Source: Petrosia ficiformis
Taxonomy: Eukaryota; Porifera; Demospongiae; Haplosclerida; Petrosiidae
Reading direction: 5' to 3'
DNA: 64,000 nt
Assembly: GCA_947044365.1 (NCBI GenBank)
Contig: OX345636.1
Location: 4,050,001 to 4,114,000 of the forward strand
In this document: piece after piece, positions 12,852-24,109 of the stretch
How the letters are laid out: each line of letters begins with the position of its first letter
How positions within the stretch are numbered: position 1 is the stretch's first letter
Notes under the pieces: model-generated
What the model was told of the DNA's origin: nothing
The model's database searches: none
What the model saw: the letters and a program-made list of their open reading frames with translations, nothing else
Made by a program: the position numbers and the translations under genes

Positions 12852-13696
12852 ATGTGGTGGATTTGGATAGCAATTTCTATGCTCGTCACTAGCTGTCTTG
12901 GTGGTCCAACTGCCGACATAATCGGTACGTTAATATTAATAGAATTATGTTACATAAATGGATTGTGGAATATTTAAATTTTCGTAGTTGATGAAAGTGC
13001 TAACCAGGAGAAAAATTTTATCGATGCGTTTTCTGAACTGCTTAGTATGTATCAAGAAAAGCCTATAACAGCACCTTCAGGTCTGTACTTATTACAATAG
13101 TATGAATCCCATAATAATGTAATAATATATATTATTTTAAAAGAAAATGATGCAGCTGTGCAGCAATGGCAGAACAGCTATGATGGTAATCTGAAAGTAG
13201 AATGTGGGAAGAGACAAGGATTTAATAGAGTTCGTAGTCAACATAGCAATGGAGCTGAAGATCGTATTTGGCAATGGGACTGTGTGGATGTAGCCAAAGC
13301 TGATTTTGGTTACTGCTACTGGAGTGGTTATATCAATAATTTCGATTATCCTATGTTCTATCAATGTCCTTCCAATTACATTATGAATGGTGTCGAAAGC
13401 TATCACGACAATGGTCATGAAGATAGGCGGTGGAAGTTTAAATGCTGCTGGGCTTTAAATCATTTCACAAGGAATTGTCATCTTACTGATTACATTAATA
13501 ATTGGGATGCTGTGATGGACTACACATCTGACAATCCTTACATCTTCAATGGTTTTTTCAGTTATCATGACAATGGCAGAGAGTAAGTATCTATTATTCA
13601 AATTTTGTGCATTATTAATAATAAATATTATTTCTCCACAGAGACAGACGTTTTAAACTTCAGCTTTGCACATACCCCAATTGTGAAGATGTTTAA
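12852..13696 (+). CDS. dermatopontin-family secreted protein, copy 1 (4 exons)
   Basis: Exons are 12852-12924, 12988-13080, 13144-13582 and 13642-13696; all three introns (63, 63 and 59 nt) have GT-AG ends, phases agree, and the product is 219 residues ending in TAA. The N-terminus is a signal peptide (MWWIWIAISMLV). Exon 2 encodes a short acidic segment. Exons 3-4 hold the dermatopontin domain: QQWQNSYDG at its start, the D-R-x-W repeats EDRIWQWDC and EDRRWKFKCC, paired cysteines, the S-Y-H-D-N-G segment twice, and a terminal RRFKLQLC. Dermatopontins are extracellular matrix or lectin-like proteins; the ligand here is unknown. The short shared promoter suggests co-regulation with the aerolysin-like gene. 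Confidence 0.88.
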
Positions 13697-13699
13697 TGA

Positions 13700-14160
13700 G
13701 AACACAATTAATTTAAAATGAATTTTGTTTTAGCATAGTTATAATCATGATCATGACAGCAATTGCTGATATTAAAGTTTTGTTTTTCTAACATTTTAGT
13801 TATCACATATTGTAGGAAACTCTGTTTGAATAATAATTTTATACACTGTTAATTTGTACTTTTAGTAATTGTTACAAACATACAATTATACTGAACATGT
13901 ATTGAACAACTGGGAAAACACTTTAATAATAATAATTAATAATAATGCTTAAACAACTGACTAAAGTAAAGGGAAATATATACAGTTAAATTTCTTATTA
14001 ATATCAAGTCAGTCTGTTAAGTTTGATCAATCATGAGATGCAGTAGATAGTAATTTTAAATTTCTTATCAAAATTTTAATGGTAAAGTGTTATTACTAAA
14101 TTGCTAAGATTAATATTTAAAAAAAACATCATATTTTATAATAACCAACTAAATGAATTT
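13700..14160. other. intergenic spacer between gene-pair units
   Basis: AT-rich DNA between the 3' end of dermatopontin copy 1 and the 3' end of aerolysin-like copy 2, so the two units converge tail-to-tail here. I see no coding signal. Confidence 0.7.
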
Positions 14161-14333
14161 CTCTTGAAAACAAACAATAAAGGCCTGTAAAAATATTGGA
14201 ATGACTGCTGAAAATTAATAACAATAATAATAATCATATACTAAAACACACAATTTATGTATAGTAACAGTATAGTATAAGTTCTAGTATTAATTGCAAA
14301 TGCGTTTTTAATACTTTCATCGCACATTGTTCC

Positions 14334-15683
14334 TTAGATTACGATATAACTCTCATCACCATTTACAGCGATAATATTCCCATCTCTATCCACTGTTTTA
14401 GTACGTGCTATCACAGTTGGTCGCTCACCGTAATCAATAGTACCAAATGCATAAAGTTCACGCTGATCATATGTTAGGACACGAGATAAATCAACGATCT
14501 TTTCAAAGGTGCCACCATAACGAATCAAAGCTTCACCATCAGCATGAAATCGGGCACGCCATTTCACTTTTACAGGCTGATCACTTTTGAAGAAACGTAC
14601 TTCTAATTTTGTGCCAGTTTTAGCTGAACTTGTCATCGTAAATTCCTCGGTCTTTGATTCTGAAGTAGTTGAACTGTACCCGTGAGTAAACGAATATCCA
14701 ACACTTAACTCAAATGTTTTCTTGGATTTAGCAAAGAGGAAATTATTTTCAACTTCCAGTCCTATTTTCACTCCAATATTAACACCATGTGTGGTAGTAT
14801 ATGTTTCTTCAGAACCGATAGTCTCTGAAAATATCTTACGACAAACCAAGTCTCCATCACCAAAGTAATTATCACATAAGACATCCCAATTAGCATATGG
14901 TTCCTCTTGTATTGGCTCTTCACTCTCAAGCAACTTTTCGAGGGATTTCATTATTAACTCAGTTTCCTGCAAACCATCAATTGCTGAAATTTCTTCGGCT
15001 TCTGTTGGATTACCATTAATAAAATCAACCTTTACAGTCTTCAACTGACGTACTCCATTGCTATCAAGGTTTGTTGCTTTTAGGATTATAGATATCTCAC
15101 CATTAAAGCATTGGCAGTTTAGAGAATTCATTTCTGTCTCAGTGAGAATATTATTGTTTACACGATCTTCATCAACTTGGAAATTAGCGACGATGCGATC
15201 AATAAGTTGTTTTACTACATCTATTTCTCCAACTATGTAAACACTGTATGCACTATCACCACCACAGCATTCATCTCCTTTACATGGCAGAGTTGTAAAG
15301 GCACCAGAACATTTCGTACTGCATGGTCCTCCATTACCTGCCGATTTTATTTCGTAGGACTGGTGTAGAAGAGGTACTGGCAGGCTATTACTACAATAAC
15401 AATCGGCTCCTTGAGTAGCAGCAATGGCAAAACCATTTTCCATGCATATACTTACGCATAGAGCATTTGTATTCATGTCTAGCCTCTGGTGGTAGTTTTG
15501 TCCAGCAGTCAAGCTGTCTTCAGCATCAGAATAACACCCATCAAACAAACCTGCAATGGCCTGTACTTCAGCTTCTGGTTCGAAAGCTTGCAACATAGTC
15601 TCCTCTAGTCCAAATACAGTGCTAGCTAGTATAGAAACTAGCAGAGCTGTGAAAGCAATCATCGTGTGTGAGCTATTCCACAT
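14334..15683 (-). CDS. secreted WSC + aerolysin-like (pore-forming fold) protein, copy 2
   Basis: Single-exon paralogue of 449 residues, the same length as copy 1, with signal peptide, WSC-type domain, linker and aerolysin-like region in the same order. I count about 36 residue differences from copy 1 by eye. None falls between about residue 86 and 178, whereas about 15 fall in a stretch of ~70 residues covering the predicted insertion region (about 290-360), and others cluster after the signal peptide and in the last seven residues. It is divergent from dermatopontin copy 2 with 135 bp between ATGs. Pore formation is inferred from the fold family and not shown. Confidence 0.8.
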   Translation of the reverse strand: MWNSSHTMIAFTALLVSILASTVFGLEETMLQAFEPEAEVQAIAGLFDGCYSDAEDSLTAGQNYHQRLDMNTNALCVSICMENGFAIAATQGADCYCSNSLPVPLLHQSYEIKSAGNGGPCSTKCSGAFTTLPCKGDECCGGDSAYSVYIVGEIDVVKQLIDRIVANFQVDEDRVNNNILTETEMNSLNCQCFNGEISIILKATNLDSNGVRQLKTVKVDFINGNPTEAEEISAIDGLQETELIMKSLEKLLESEEPIQEEPYANWDVLCDNYFGDGDLVCRKIFSETIGSEETYTTTHGVNIGVKIGLEVENNFLFAKSKKTFELSVGYSFTHGYSSTTSESKTEEFTMTSSAKTGTKLEVRFFKSDQPVKVKWRARFHADGEALIRYGGTFEKIVDLSRVLTYDQRELYAFGTIDYGERPTVIARTKTVDRDGNIIAVNGDESYIVI

Positions 15684-15818
15684 AACATCCTGACTTTATT
15701 GAGCTGAATTTATACATAAGATTATGGAAGTTCTAAAAGTACGTTTCCTGCATTGACTCTATAAAGGATACTGTGCTCAGCCTTGTCATCATACCACCTC
15801 TACCAGAAGGATTACAAG
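15684..15818. promoter_or_regulatory. shared bidirectional promoter, copy 2
   Basis: 135 bp between divergent ATGs, nearly the same sequence as 12716-12851. TATAAA for the plus gene is at 15760-15765 and TATAAA on the minus strand at 15714-15709. Confidence 0.65.
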
Positions 15819-16656
15819 ATGAAGTGGATGTGGATAGCAATTTCTATGCTCTTGAGCAGCTGTCTTGGTGTTCCCACAGCCGACATAATGGGTACGTTAC
15901 ACAAATTTGCATCTAATAATAATGAATAATTAATATTTTTCTGTATAGTTGATGAAAGTGCTAACCAGGAGAAAAATTTTATCGATGCGTTTTCTGAACT
16001 GCTTAGTATGTATCAAGAAAAGCCTGTAACAGCACCTTCAGGTTTGTATACTTATTACAATATTATGAATCCCATAATTATATAATAATATATATTTTAA
16101 AAGGAAATGATGCAGCTGTGCAGCAATGGCAGAACAGCTATGATGGTAATCTGAAAGTAGAATGTGGTAAGAGACAAGGATTTAATAGAGTTCGAAGTCA
16201 ACATAGCAATGGAGCTGAAGATCGTATTTGGCAATGGGACTGTGTGGATGTAGCCAAAGCTGATTTTGGTTACTGCTACTGGAGTGGTTATATCAATAAT
16301 TTCGATTATCCTATGTTCTATCAATGTCCTTCCAATTACATTATGAATGGTGTCGAAAGCTATCACGACAATGGTCATGAAGATAGGCGGTGGAAGTTTA
16401 AATGCTGCTGGGCTCTAAATCATTTCACAAGGAATTGTCATCTTACTGATTACATTAATAATTGGGATGCTGTGATGGACTACGCATCTGACAATCCTTA
16501 CATCTTCAATGGTTTTTTCAGTTATCATGACAATGGCAGAGAGTAAGTATCTATTATTCAAATTTTGTGCATTATTAATAATAAATATTATTTCTCCACA
16601 GAGACAGACGTTTTAAACTTCAGCTTTGCACATACCCCAATTGTGAAGATGTTTAA
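15819..16656 (+). CDS. dermatopontin-family secreted protein, copy 2 (4 exons)
   Basis: Exons 15819-15891, 15949-16041, 16104-16542 and 16602-16656 give 219 residues, with the same phases as copy 1. The signal peptide differs at several positions (MKWMWIAISMLLSSC against MWWIWIAISMLVTSC), but the dermatopontin domain is almost unchanged; I see one replacement in the long exon 3 (Thr to Ala in the D-Y-x-S-D-N segment). Start choice follows the signal peptide and the conserved 73-nt first exon. Role as for copy 1: secreted, matrix/lectin-like, ligand unknown. Confidence 0.88.
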
Positions 16657-16908
16657 TGAGAACACGATGAATTCTGTAGTTATAGTTTATCCATCATCAT
16701 CATGACAGCAATTGCTAATATTAAAATTTTGTTTTTCTATTCTTGTAATTGTCACATAATTATAAAAAATATGACTATTGTACTTTCTTTTTTTAACTAA
16801 AAATAAATTCATTGAGTGATTGGATCAATATGAAATTTATAATTATCGAAACCAAGTGATGTAGGCATTATTGACATTGAAAACATTCAATGTCCATAAT
16901 GTCCAATA

Positions 16909-17004
16909 TGAATGGGATTCACCTGTTCAAGGACTATGCCTATGCCTATGTATACACAACAGTGTATACATAGGCATAGTCCTTGAACAGGTGAATCCCA
17001 TTCA
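16909..17004. repeat. near-perfect hairpin, 43-49 bp arms, 4-nt loop
   Basis: The left arm (16909-16957) contains GGGATTCACCTGTTCAAGGA and ends GTATACAC. After AACA the right arm (16962-17004) returns the inverse. The left arm has one extra 6-bp TGCCTA. It could be a tiny fold-back element or a recent inverted duplication. No target duplication is visible. Confidence 0.85.
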
Positions 17005-17009
17005 CATTG

Positions 17010-18930
17010 CACTATAGACGCAGGTTCATATTCAACAATTGTGATGTACTTGCGACAAATCTGCATAACTCTGTTAACTAAAGTTTGATCCTATATAAGT
17101 AAATAAACAAATCGATATAGGATACATTTTGTTGTTTGGATAACACAGTAGCATTAAATAATGAATTTCATTTGTAGATACACATGCTTAAATTATGAAA
17201 GAGCTTACAACAGTTTCATACATTAGCCAATTTTTGTTTCAGTTAGTTTTAATTATTATATGGAGCCTATAGCCTTGTAGAGTTTAGTTTACTAAAGTTC
17301 ACAAAGCCATATAATCCTCCCACCAAAAGAAGTCAGTGGTAAAAACAGCTGTGCTTTCAAATTCCATAAAAGCAATTATGAAGAAGCAGTATAAATAATC
17401 ATTAAACAACTTAATTATTTAAAATTAAATTTCCTCTCTTTGCAGACACTATTTACTCTACAACCTGATTATTAATTAAAATATGTTATTTAATTTCCTC
17501 TTTGAGCAGACTAATAGCAAACCAGCAATAATTATAATTATAATGCATGTGTATGATAGCATTCAGCATATCATGCAAATAATATTATAGTAATATAATA
17601 ATATTTTGTTGCAGATCACTCTTAATTATGATTACTATATATATGGCAGCAGTACCATATGTATATATAAACTCTGCTTTTTAGTCATAATTCTAATTGT
17701 ATGAGTTAACGAGCATGTTTTACATACAAACTGAATGGAATGGTATATATAGCTTGCTAGCATGAGTTCAGGGATGGTACTATGCTTGCATTCATATTAT
17801 CACAATATATATAGCAGCAACTCCCGGATGATAAGCTCTTAAGTATCAGTTGAAGAGTGCACTACACTAATTTTAGCAACAGAAATGAACATCTTGCCAG
17901 CCGATATAAGGCATGAATAATGTTCAAAAATGTATCTGAAATAGTACCTGTTCTTCTGAAAAGGAGAATCGAGGAATCACATCCCGTGATCAATAGTTTC
18001 ATATTTATTTCGTGTCTCTATAAAATTTACATGAACTTGTTTTAGTGGTTGAAGAGAATTTACAATGAAGGAAGATTAGAGAAACAATTCTGGAATATCA
18101 TCTTGGGGTGGAAGCTCTAAGCTCTGCTCACAGAACCCAATCTACAGCCACTCAACCTGAACCTGTCAACCTTTGTTTAAACTTTGTTACTTCATTAATT
18201 TTACTATCAATTATTTTTTTTTACCATCACAAGAAACCTTTTTCTATCATGTACTTTAACAGCAAAGGTGTATCCAGGAATTTTGAAAGAAGTGCTCATG
18301 CATATGCACGGGGGTGCTAGGCATCCCAAGAAATTTTAAAGCTATGAGTGTGGAAATTAATTAATGATGTAATGGCCAAGGTGGATGATCTAAGTTAGTT
18401 ATAGGACCAGCAAGGTCAAAAGTACCAATTATAATTATTCAAATCACTACTTCAATCTTGTCACTGTTTGTAAATTCAATATTTGTGGCTTTGTATCCCT
18501 TCTGTCTTATTCTTGAAAAGGGGTTTTCCAGAAACCCTAGAAACTGTCTTGCTATGCCCCTGGTTACATGTTACAGATTCACCTATAAATACCCAACTCA
18601 TGATCGATCTGTATTTCTTTACATCACTGCATGCCAGAAGAAGACTTTCGAGTTGTCACTGCAAACATAATATAACTATATAATTATTATGCTTATGCTC
18701 AAACAAACCTCGTTGATATTACAAAGTATTTTTAAGAATATTTTGGGCATGTCCCATTGACAGACAGATAAGAACTGATCACTTAACCCTAGCAAATGCA
18801 ATGAGTGTGGTAAAATTAATTGTTTTGCGTATGTAGTGGAATAAGTCTTATTATTACCTTACCTTCTAGTAAACAAAATCTCTCTATTACAGTTGATTAT
18901 CTATTATTATTGTAATTATAATAATTATTG
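17010..18930. other. intergenic, no gene seen
   Basis: AT-rich sequence with stops in all frames. A scrap near 18265-18330 (GTGTATCCAGGAATTTTGAA) resembles dispersed sequence near 32140 and 54230. No splice-compatible coding run found. Confidence 0.6.
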
Positions 18931-18934
18931 GTTA

Positions 18935-19048
18935 CAGCGGCCGACGTATCGCAGTCGTAGATCGTGTAGCCAGCCCCATCGCCGTCTCACGAGATTGAAT
19001 TATACATCACGTGATCGGCTTATAGCGAGATAATACTGAAGAAAAGCA
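18935..19048 (+). promoter_or_regulatory. CpG-rich 5' region of the SRCR gene
   Basis: A short GC/CpG-rich patch (for example GCGGCCGACGTATCGCAGTC) in otherwise AT-rich DNA, including a CACGTG E-box at about 19008-19013, directly before the SRCR start codon. Probably core promoter and 5' UTR. Inference from composition and position. Confidence 0.45.
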
Positions 19049-21815
19049 ATGTCTCTTCAACCTTTCCTGTTACTGTATCTGATTGTCAGTGTGCTTAGCT
19101 GGCAAAATGCTGATGTTCGGCTTAATCTTCATGGAGATTACAGTAAAGGAGTAGGAGTGTTAGAGATGTTTTTTACTAGTGTGTGCAACCCTCAACCATG
19201 TACAAAGACATGGGTAGCTGTATGTGGTAATTCTATTAATTTCAGAGCAGTATCCACAGCTTGCAGGCAGCTTGGTTACTGTACAGCTAATAATTACAGG
19301 ATTAGCAGCAAGTGAGTTAGAAACAGAATGTATGCATGTATAGTTATTATACAATCACATTATACACATTATAATTATGCACAAGTAGAACTGAAGAAAT
19401 TCTTTTTATTTTTATTTTTGATAGTTTCGCTCCATCTAGTGATCATTACATATCAAATATACAATGTCCATTAGTGTCTCACTACCAACATGATCCACTT
19501 CACCTATTGAGATGTCCTCATGGTTCAGTCACATATTCTGCAACCAAATTGTGTGATGCAGTCTTCATAAATTGCAGTGCGTTAAGTTTGATTTAGTATA
19601 CTGAATCCTATATATTGTATTAGTTTACTGCTATGGCTATTGGATGTACTTTCCTTTCCTTATTTTTAGTTGAACATGATTATATATATATCATCAAGAC
19701 GATGGATGTAATGATTAGTTGAACTCATAGTCTTATACACATATGTGTATTGATGCATCTACGCCATCTATATAGTACAATATATAGATTCCTATATAAA
19801 TACCCGTACATTATCATATACCCTTCACAGCTGGGAATATGTTATTACAATGTAGTATAATAATGAGTGTATCACAACAATTCTGACCGCAGTTATTCTT
19901 TCAGAATGTTCTGTATACTATTTATAATCAAAGCTGTCTTGGGTTGGGTTTGTGTTGCTTTCACTTCATTCACTGCCAACATCCAGTGTTGTAGCAGCGT
20001 TTTCAAGATGGTTAAGCTCTAAAATATTTCCTAATTCTTTTACCCGTAATATTGTATAAAATAGAGTTTCATGTACTTGAATCTAGGGGTGTGCGTTATT
20101 TTCAATATTTGTGATTTCGTATTATCAAGACTAATATAAGTGAAATAAAACTTGCAAATGAAGTGCAGTATACTAGTTTCATGGCTAAGTTATAATTCAG
20201 TGTCTGATTTACATTACATACTAGTAATCAGAATAACAGAAAAGCATTTTCACTCAGTTGTGTTAGTTAATCCTAATACCAATTCATCTTGTTGAGTTCA
20301 TTGAACATAGTTGATCAACCATATGAACCTCATGCGCATGTCCCATTTATCAGTTTAAAATTTTCAACACTGTTGTCAACTGATTAATTACACTTAATCA
20401 ATTTAATTGCACACCCCTACTTGAATCTGCTCTCTATAGTATTATTATATACATTAAATTTTATTATAATTGTAGCTTACATTAAAGTAGATTTCAACAT
20501 AACTGCTTAATTCATTATTATCCAGCAAGTGATTGTTTGTTAAAGGATATCAAATATCCTGGACAAATATACATTCAACGGGATGGACTTGCACCATCAT
20601 CTGGAGTTCTACAACTATATTTGAATAATGAGTACTTACCAATATGCCGCAGTGGTATAACTCAACAAGCTGCAAATTCAACATGTCGTACACTGGGTTA
20701 TACTAATGCCTTAACATCAACTACTCCTAAAGCGTAAGTACTCTGAATAATATTATCAAAGCTATTCATTCAGTGCATGGTGCGAATGACAAATCTGAAA
20801 CTAAATAGTGAAATGATAAACTATAGTTCCATTATTAATTTAAAACCGATAATTATTAACTGTAGAAGTATAATTTGTATATGTTAGCTGCCTGCTTCAA
20901 AACATTATTATAAATATATGTCCTAAATTAGTTAATAATTATTCCGTTGCATGCATGCATATATGGCTATTATATAGCTATATATAATGTAGAATATACA
21001 TTTATTATGCTTGGCTCTGGAGTATAGTATATACAATATGCTGTTATTGTAACTGAAAATACAGCACATCTTATCAGTAATAATTATAGAAAATCAGATT
21101 GCTTTTTGGAACAGTCGTGCTGCAAACACAAATTTTTCATACTATTTATTATATATGAAACTACAATCACTCTCCTATTGTATAAAGAGTTACAAGTACA
21201 TTACATAATATTATTTTGAAATACAATTTCATAGCTTGTATTATTAATTAATTAATATACTGAATATTTATGTTACACTTCAGAGAGAATGGCACTTGCC
21301 CACTAGAACATTATAGTAATTACATATCCCCAATTGTTAATTTATATTGACTATATAATTATGATGAACACAGTGATTTAATTTATTTCTATAATAGAAA
21401 ATGTAATTCATGGAACATCTCAACTGAATTGTGTACAAAGAAATCATATGATTGTTTAACAGATTGCATCAACAATTTGAAAAACTACACAAAGCATTTA
21501 TGTAGTTACTATTTCATAACATGCAGTAAGTACAAAGTCATATTAATTTTAATAAACTATAATAGTTATATTGGTATATATGTTTTTTTCTGTAATTTTG
21601 CAGCATTTAATGAAAGTATAGCTGCTATTGAATCATCAGGAAGTCAGTTGTTATGTTCTCTTAACGACGGTGAGTATAATTTGAGGGAAGGACTCAGAGC
21701 CATAATGGACTATATAGCTGAACCAAAATTAACCACTAGAAAGTCAAACTGTCGATATAGTAGGAAAGTTGTATATTCCACTATAAAATATGAAGGACAT
21801 ATTCCATTTTTATAA
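19049..21815 (+). CDS. secreted protein with two SRCR domains (5 exons proposed)
   Basis: Proposed exons: 19049-19311, 19425-19576, 20526-20733, 21398-21525 and 21604-21815; junctions are GT-AG, phases agree, and the model gives 320 residues. It starts with a signal peptide (MSLQPFLLLYLIVSVLSW). SRCR domain 1 begins VRLNLHGDYSKGVGVLEMFF, has WVAVCG, ACRQLGY, and in exon 2 HLLRCPHG and the closing VFINC. Domain 2 begins DIKYPGQIYIQRDG, with LPICRSG and TCRTLGY, then a cysteine-rich end in exon 4. SRCR domains bind ligands at cell surfaces and in secretions of animals. The last exon is uncertain: a good donor (GTGAGT at 21670) inside it suggests that the real gene may splice on. An exon-like piece at 21285-21345 was left out because it ends in a stop. 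No transmembrane segment is seen. Confidence 0.7.
20084..20419. mobile_element. hAT-type MITE with 8-bp target duplication, inside the SRCR intron
   Basis: Terminal inverted repeats begin TAGGGGTGTGC and end GCACACCCCTA. The flanks are the perfect 8-bp direct repeat CTTGAATC (20076-20083 and 20420-20427). An 8-bp duplication and TAGGGG-type ends fit hAT. It is 336 bp, non-coding, and lies inside the second intron of the SRCR gene. Confidence 0.9.
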
Positions 21816-22261
21816 TTATGCTCCTGACACACATTATGAGATTGTTTTTATGTTAACCTGAGTGGGTATATTATTGTTTTGTGGGATAGTCCAATATGGT
21901 GGTTCTCAAGCCTTCATTTATAATTATAATACAAACATACAGTTTGCAAGTTATAAATATTATTCCCATTAATTTATACTTTTTAATGCAACAGATCTCA
22001 ATGATTCTTCTAATTCCAAGGACAATGCTAATCTTGAAACTTTTAAAGTTCTTTTTTCTTTAGCAGTTATAATTATATTCTGTGAGTCTTTATTAACATC
22101 TATCTATTGTATATACATACATAGACACAAATGTTGCAATGCATATGGAAGATTGAATGATCAGGCATAGTCCTGAATTATACTTGTTTAGAAAATATTT
22201 ATGTTTGTGATTGATAATTATTTGAACTATAATTATGATTGTTAAATGAGAATTAATAATG

Positions 22262-22720
22262 ACAGCCTACGTGATATCCTTTATTCTGCTGCCCAGTCTG
22301 CTGCCTTAGCCCCTAAGAAGGAGGCCCCTTCCCTTGTATATACCTGGTTCCAGTAGCCGCCCGGCAGATATCTTTCTTCCTTGCTGGAAAAGTGGACAAT
22401 CTGCAGCTCTTGATGTTACAGTAGTATCACCTGTCCAACAACTTACCATCAATAATGCAGCTGTTACTCAAGGCCATGCTCTTTCTGTGGCGGAGGTGTG
22501 TAAAAGTCATTTGCATGACAATGACTGCCATCAAGCTGGAATCTCTTTCATCCATCCGTCTGGTAGTTGAGTCGATGGGGGGCTGGAGCAAGGAGGCTGC
22601 CAATGTAATCAGAGATCTTGGAAAGTTACAGGCCCATCATTGCTGGTTGCCCCCATCTCACAAGATCTCCCATATTTTTCAATGGTTATCCGTCACTCTG
22701 TGGTGAGGCAATGCCTGGAT
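22262..22720 (+). pseudogene. C-terminal remnant of a non-LTR retrotransposon polyprotein
   Basis: Three frames carry successive parts: LRDILYSAAQSAALAPKKEA, then SSRPADIFLPCW, QSAALDVTVVSPVQQLT and VTQGHALSVAEVCKSH, then LVVESMGGWSKEA and LWRGNAW. The R-P-A-D and A-L-D-V-T-V segments resemble the PD-(D/E)XK nuclease core at the C-terminus of restriction-like-endonuclease retrotransposons, from recall of similar invertebrate proteins. Two or more frameshifts and no upstream reverse transcriptase show a dead fragment. It is a different family from the 40-43 kb element. Confidence 0.6.
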
Positions 22721-22899
22721 GTGGGCTTTAAGATTACCCATATATATACCATTAGAGGATGGTGTTATATAATAACAATGATGACAATAACAATAATATG
22801 TCCATGCATAACTATAGTCAGACTACATAACTATATATATAGTCAAACTAAAACAAGATTATTAGCCTTCTGCTCTGACTATGCAGATGAGGATTGAAA

Positions 22900-24100
22900 C
22901 AAATCATCACACATGGCCAAAATTGTATGTAACTTATAAGCATTCAAGTACAACTCTATTTTATGAGAACAATTTGTTTTAGTACAGTTATAAGTTTGAT
23001 AATAACAGTAGTTGTTATAAACTGTATCTTTAATAATAAAAGTTGATAATTGTTTCCTATGATATTTTTATAATTATTTTATATAAGTGTATGAGATAAC
23101 AAAGTTAATTCTATTTATAGTACAAATAATTATTTATTATAATTATAATGATACATGAAAGTATAATGTGCAATAATGTAATCATAAATATAACAGATAG
23201 TGAGAGGAGATGGAATTTTGGAGTATAGCCATTAGCTAAATCCCCTCCGGCATTTCGTGCTGCAAGTTGAAGCAGAATCGTGTCATAATTGTAGTGTTAC
23301 AGGTTTCAATATCATTGTGTATTACAATTATAGTTTAATAATTATAACAAAGTGATAATTATAGTTTCTTTAATATGTAAATACCATACACATGAATCAT
23401 ATTTAGGATATAATTTTAATGTTTGTATATAAACATACATTTATTCATTTCACACGTGGCCAAAAACAGTTAAGCACTGAGAAGTTGCAGAACACTCATT
23501 ATTGTACGTATACAATTGCAAAGACAAGGCAGTCTTGTGGTTCACCCAACAGATGAGGAAGTAAGCTATGTTGACAGAATATATTTAATGACAAAATTCG
23601 TGTGATCTACTGACATTAATTATAATCATAATAGTATACTACATGTAAACTATCTTTAAAGCCTTGTTTTAATGAAGATTCCAATTTACCAGGAGCAGAG
23701 ACAACACGTTCAAATCGACAGAGCAGGCAAAGATTGGGAGCTCACAGTTTGCAGCTGGATTGTAACCGCCGGGTGGAAGGCCTAAGGAGCGGTAGGGGAA
23801 TGTGCTAAAACATAATGCTCCCAAAGGTTCCTCAGAGAGACTCAATTTATGTTCCTATACAATAGCAATACAGTAATGTGACAATGTACATGGTTTAGCT
23901 ACAAAAGCTCAGCCCCCCTCCAGCTGGAGAGAAAATGGTTATATATATATATATTATGTCACATGATCCACAAATTTCATTTTTTATTTTAATTATTATT
24001 AATTATTTTTTATTGTTAAGCAAAATTGAGGTGAATGAATTGCTTTAGTAGGTTAAATTTACAAAAAAAAACTTGCATTCAGTGATGCTGAGTCAAACAT
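22900..24100. other. intergenic, no gene seen
   Basis: AT-rich, with a short GC-richer patch near 23700-23790. I find no coding run or recognisable element. Confidence 0.5.
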
Positions 24101-24109
24101 CACATAAGT

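Larger units (their letters stand above)
11195..13790. repeat. gene-pair duplication unit 1
   Basis: This block and 14160-16740 are direct copies offset by about 2.96 kb. Each starts in the sequence AACAATAAAGGCCTGTAAAA beyond the aerolysin-like stop and ends in the dermatopontin 3' region near TGACAGCAATTGCT. Coding sequence, intron positions and the intergenic promoter are all shared. A spacer of about 370 bp separates the units. Confidence 0.9.
14160..16740. repeat. gene-pair duplication unit 2
   Basis: Second direct copy of the unit at 11195-13790. The third intron of the dermatopontin gene (16543-16601) is identical to that of copy 1 (13583-13641), which points to recent duplication or gene conversion. 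Confidence 0.9.

Noticed and set aside
21285..21345. Additional SRCR exon (ENGTCPLEHYSNYISP)
   Set aside because: In phase with the previous exon but runs into a stop with no usable donor; noted as possible alternative or dead exon.
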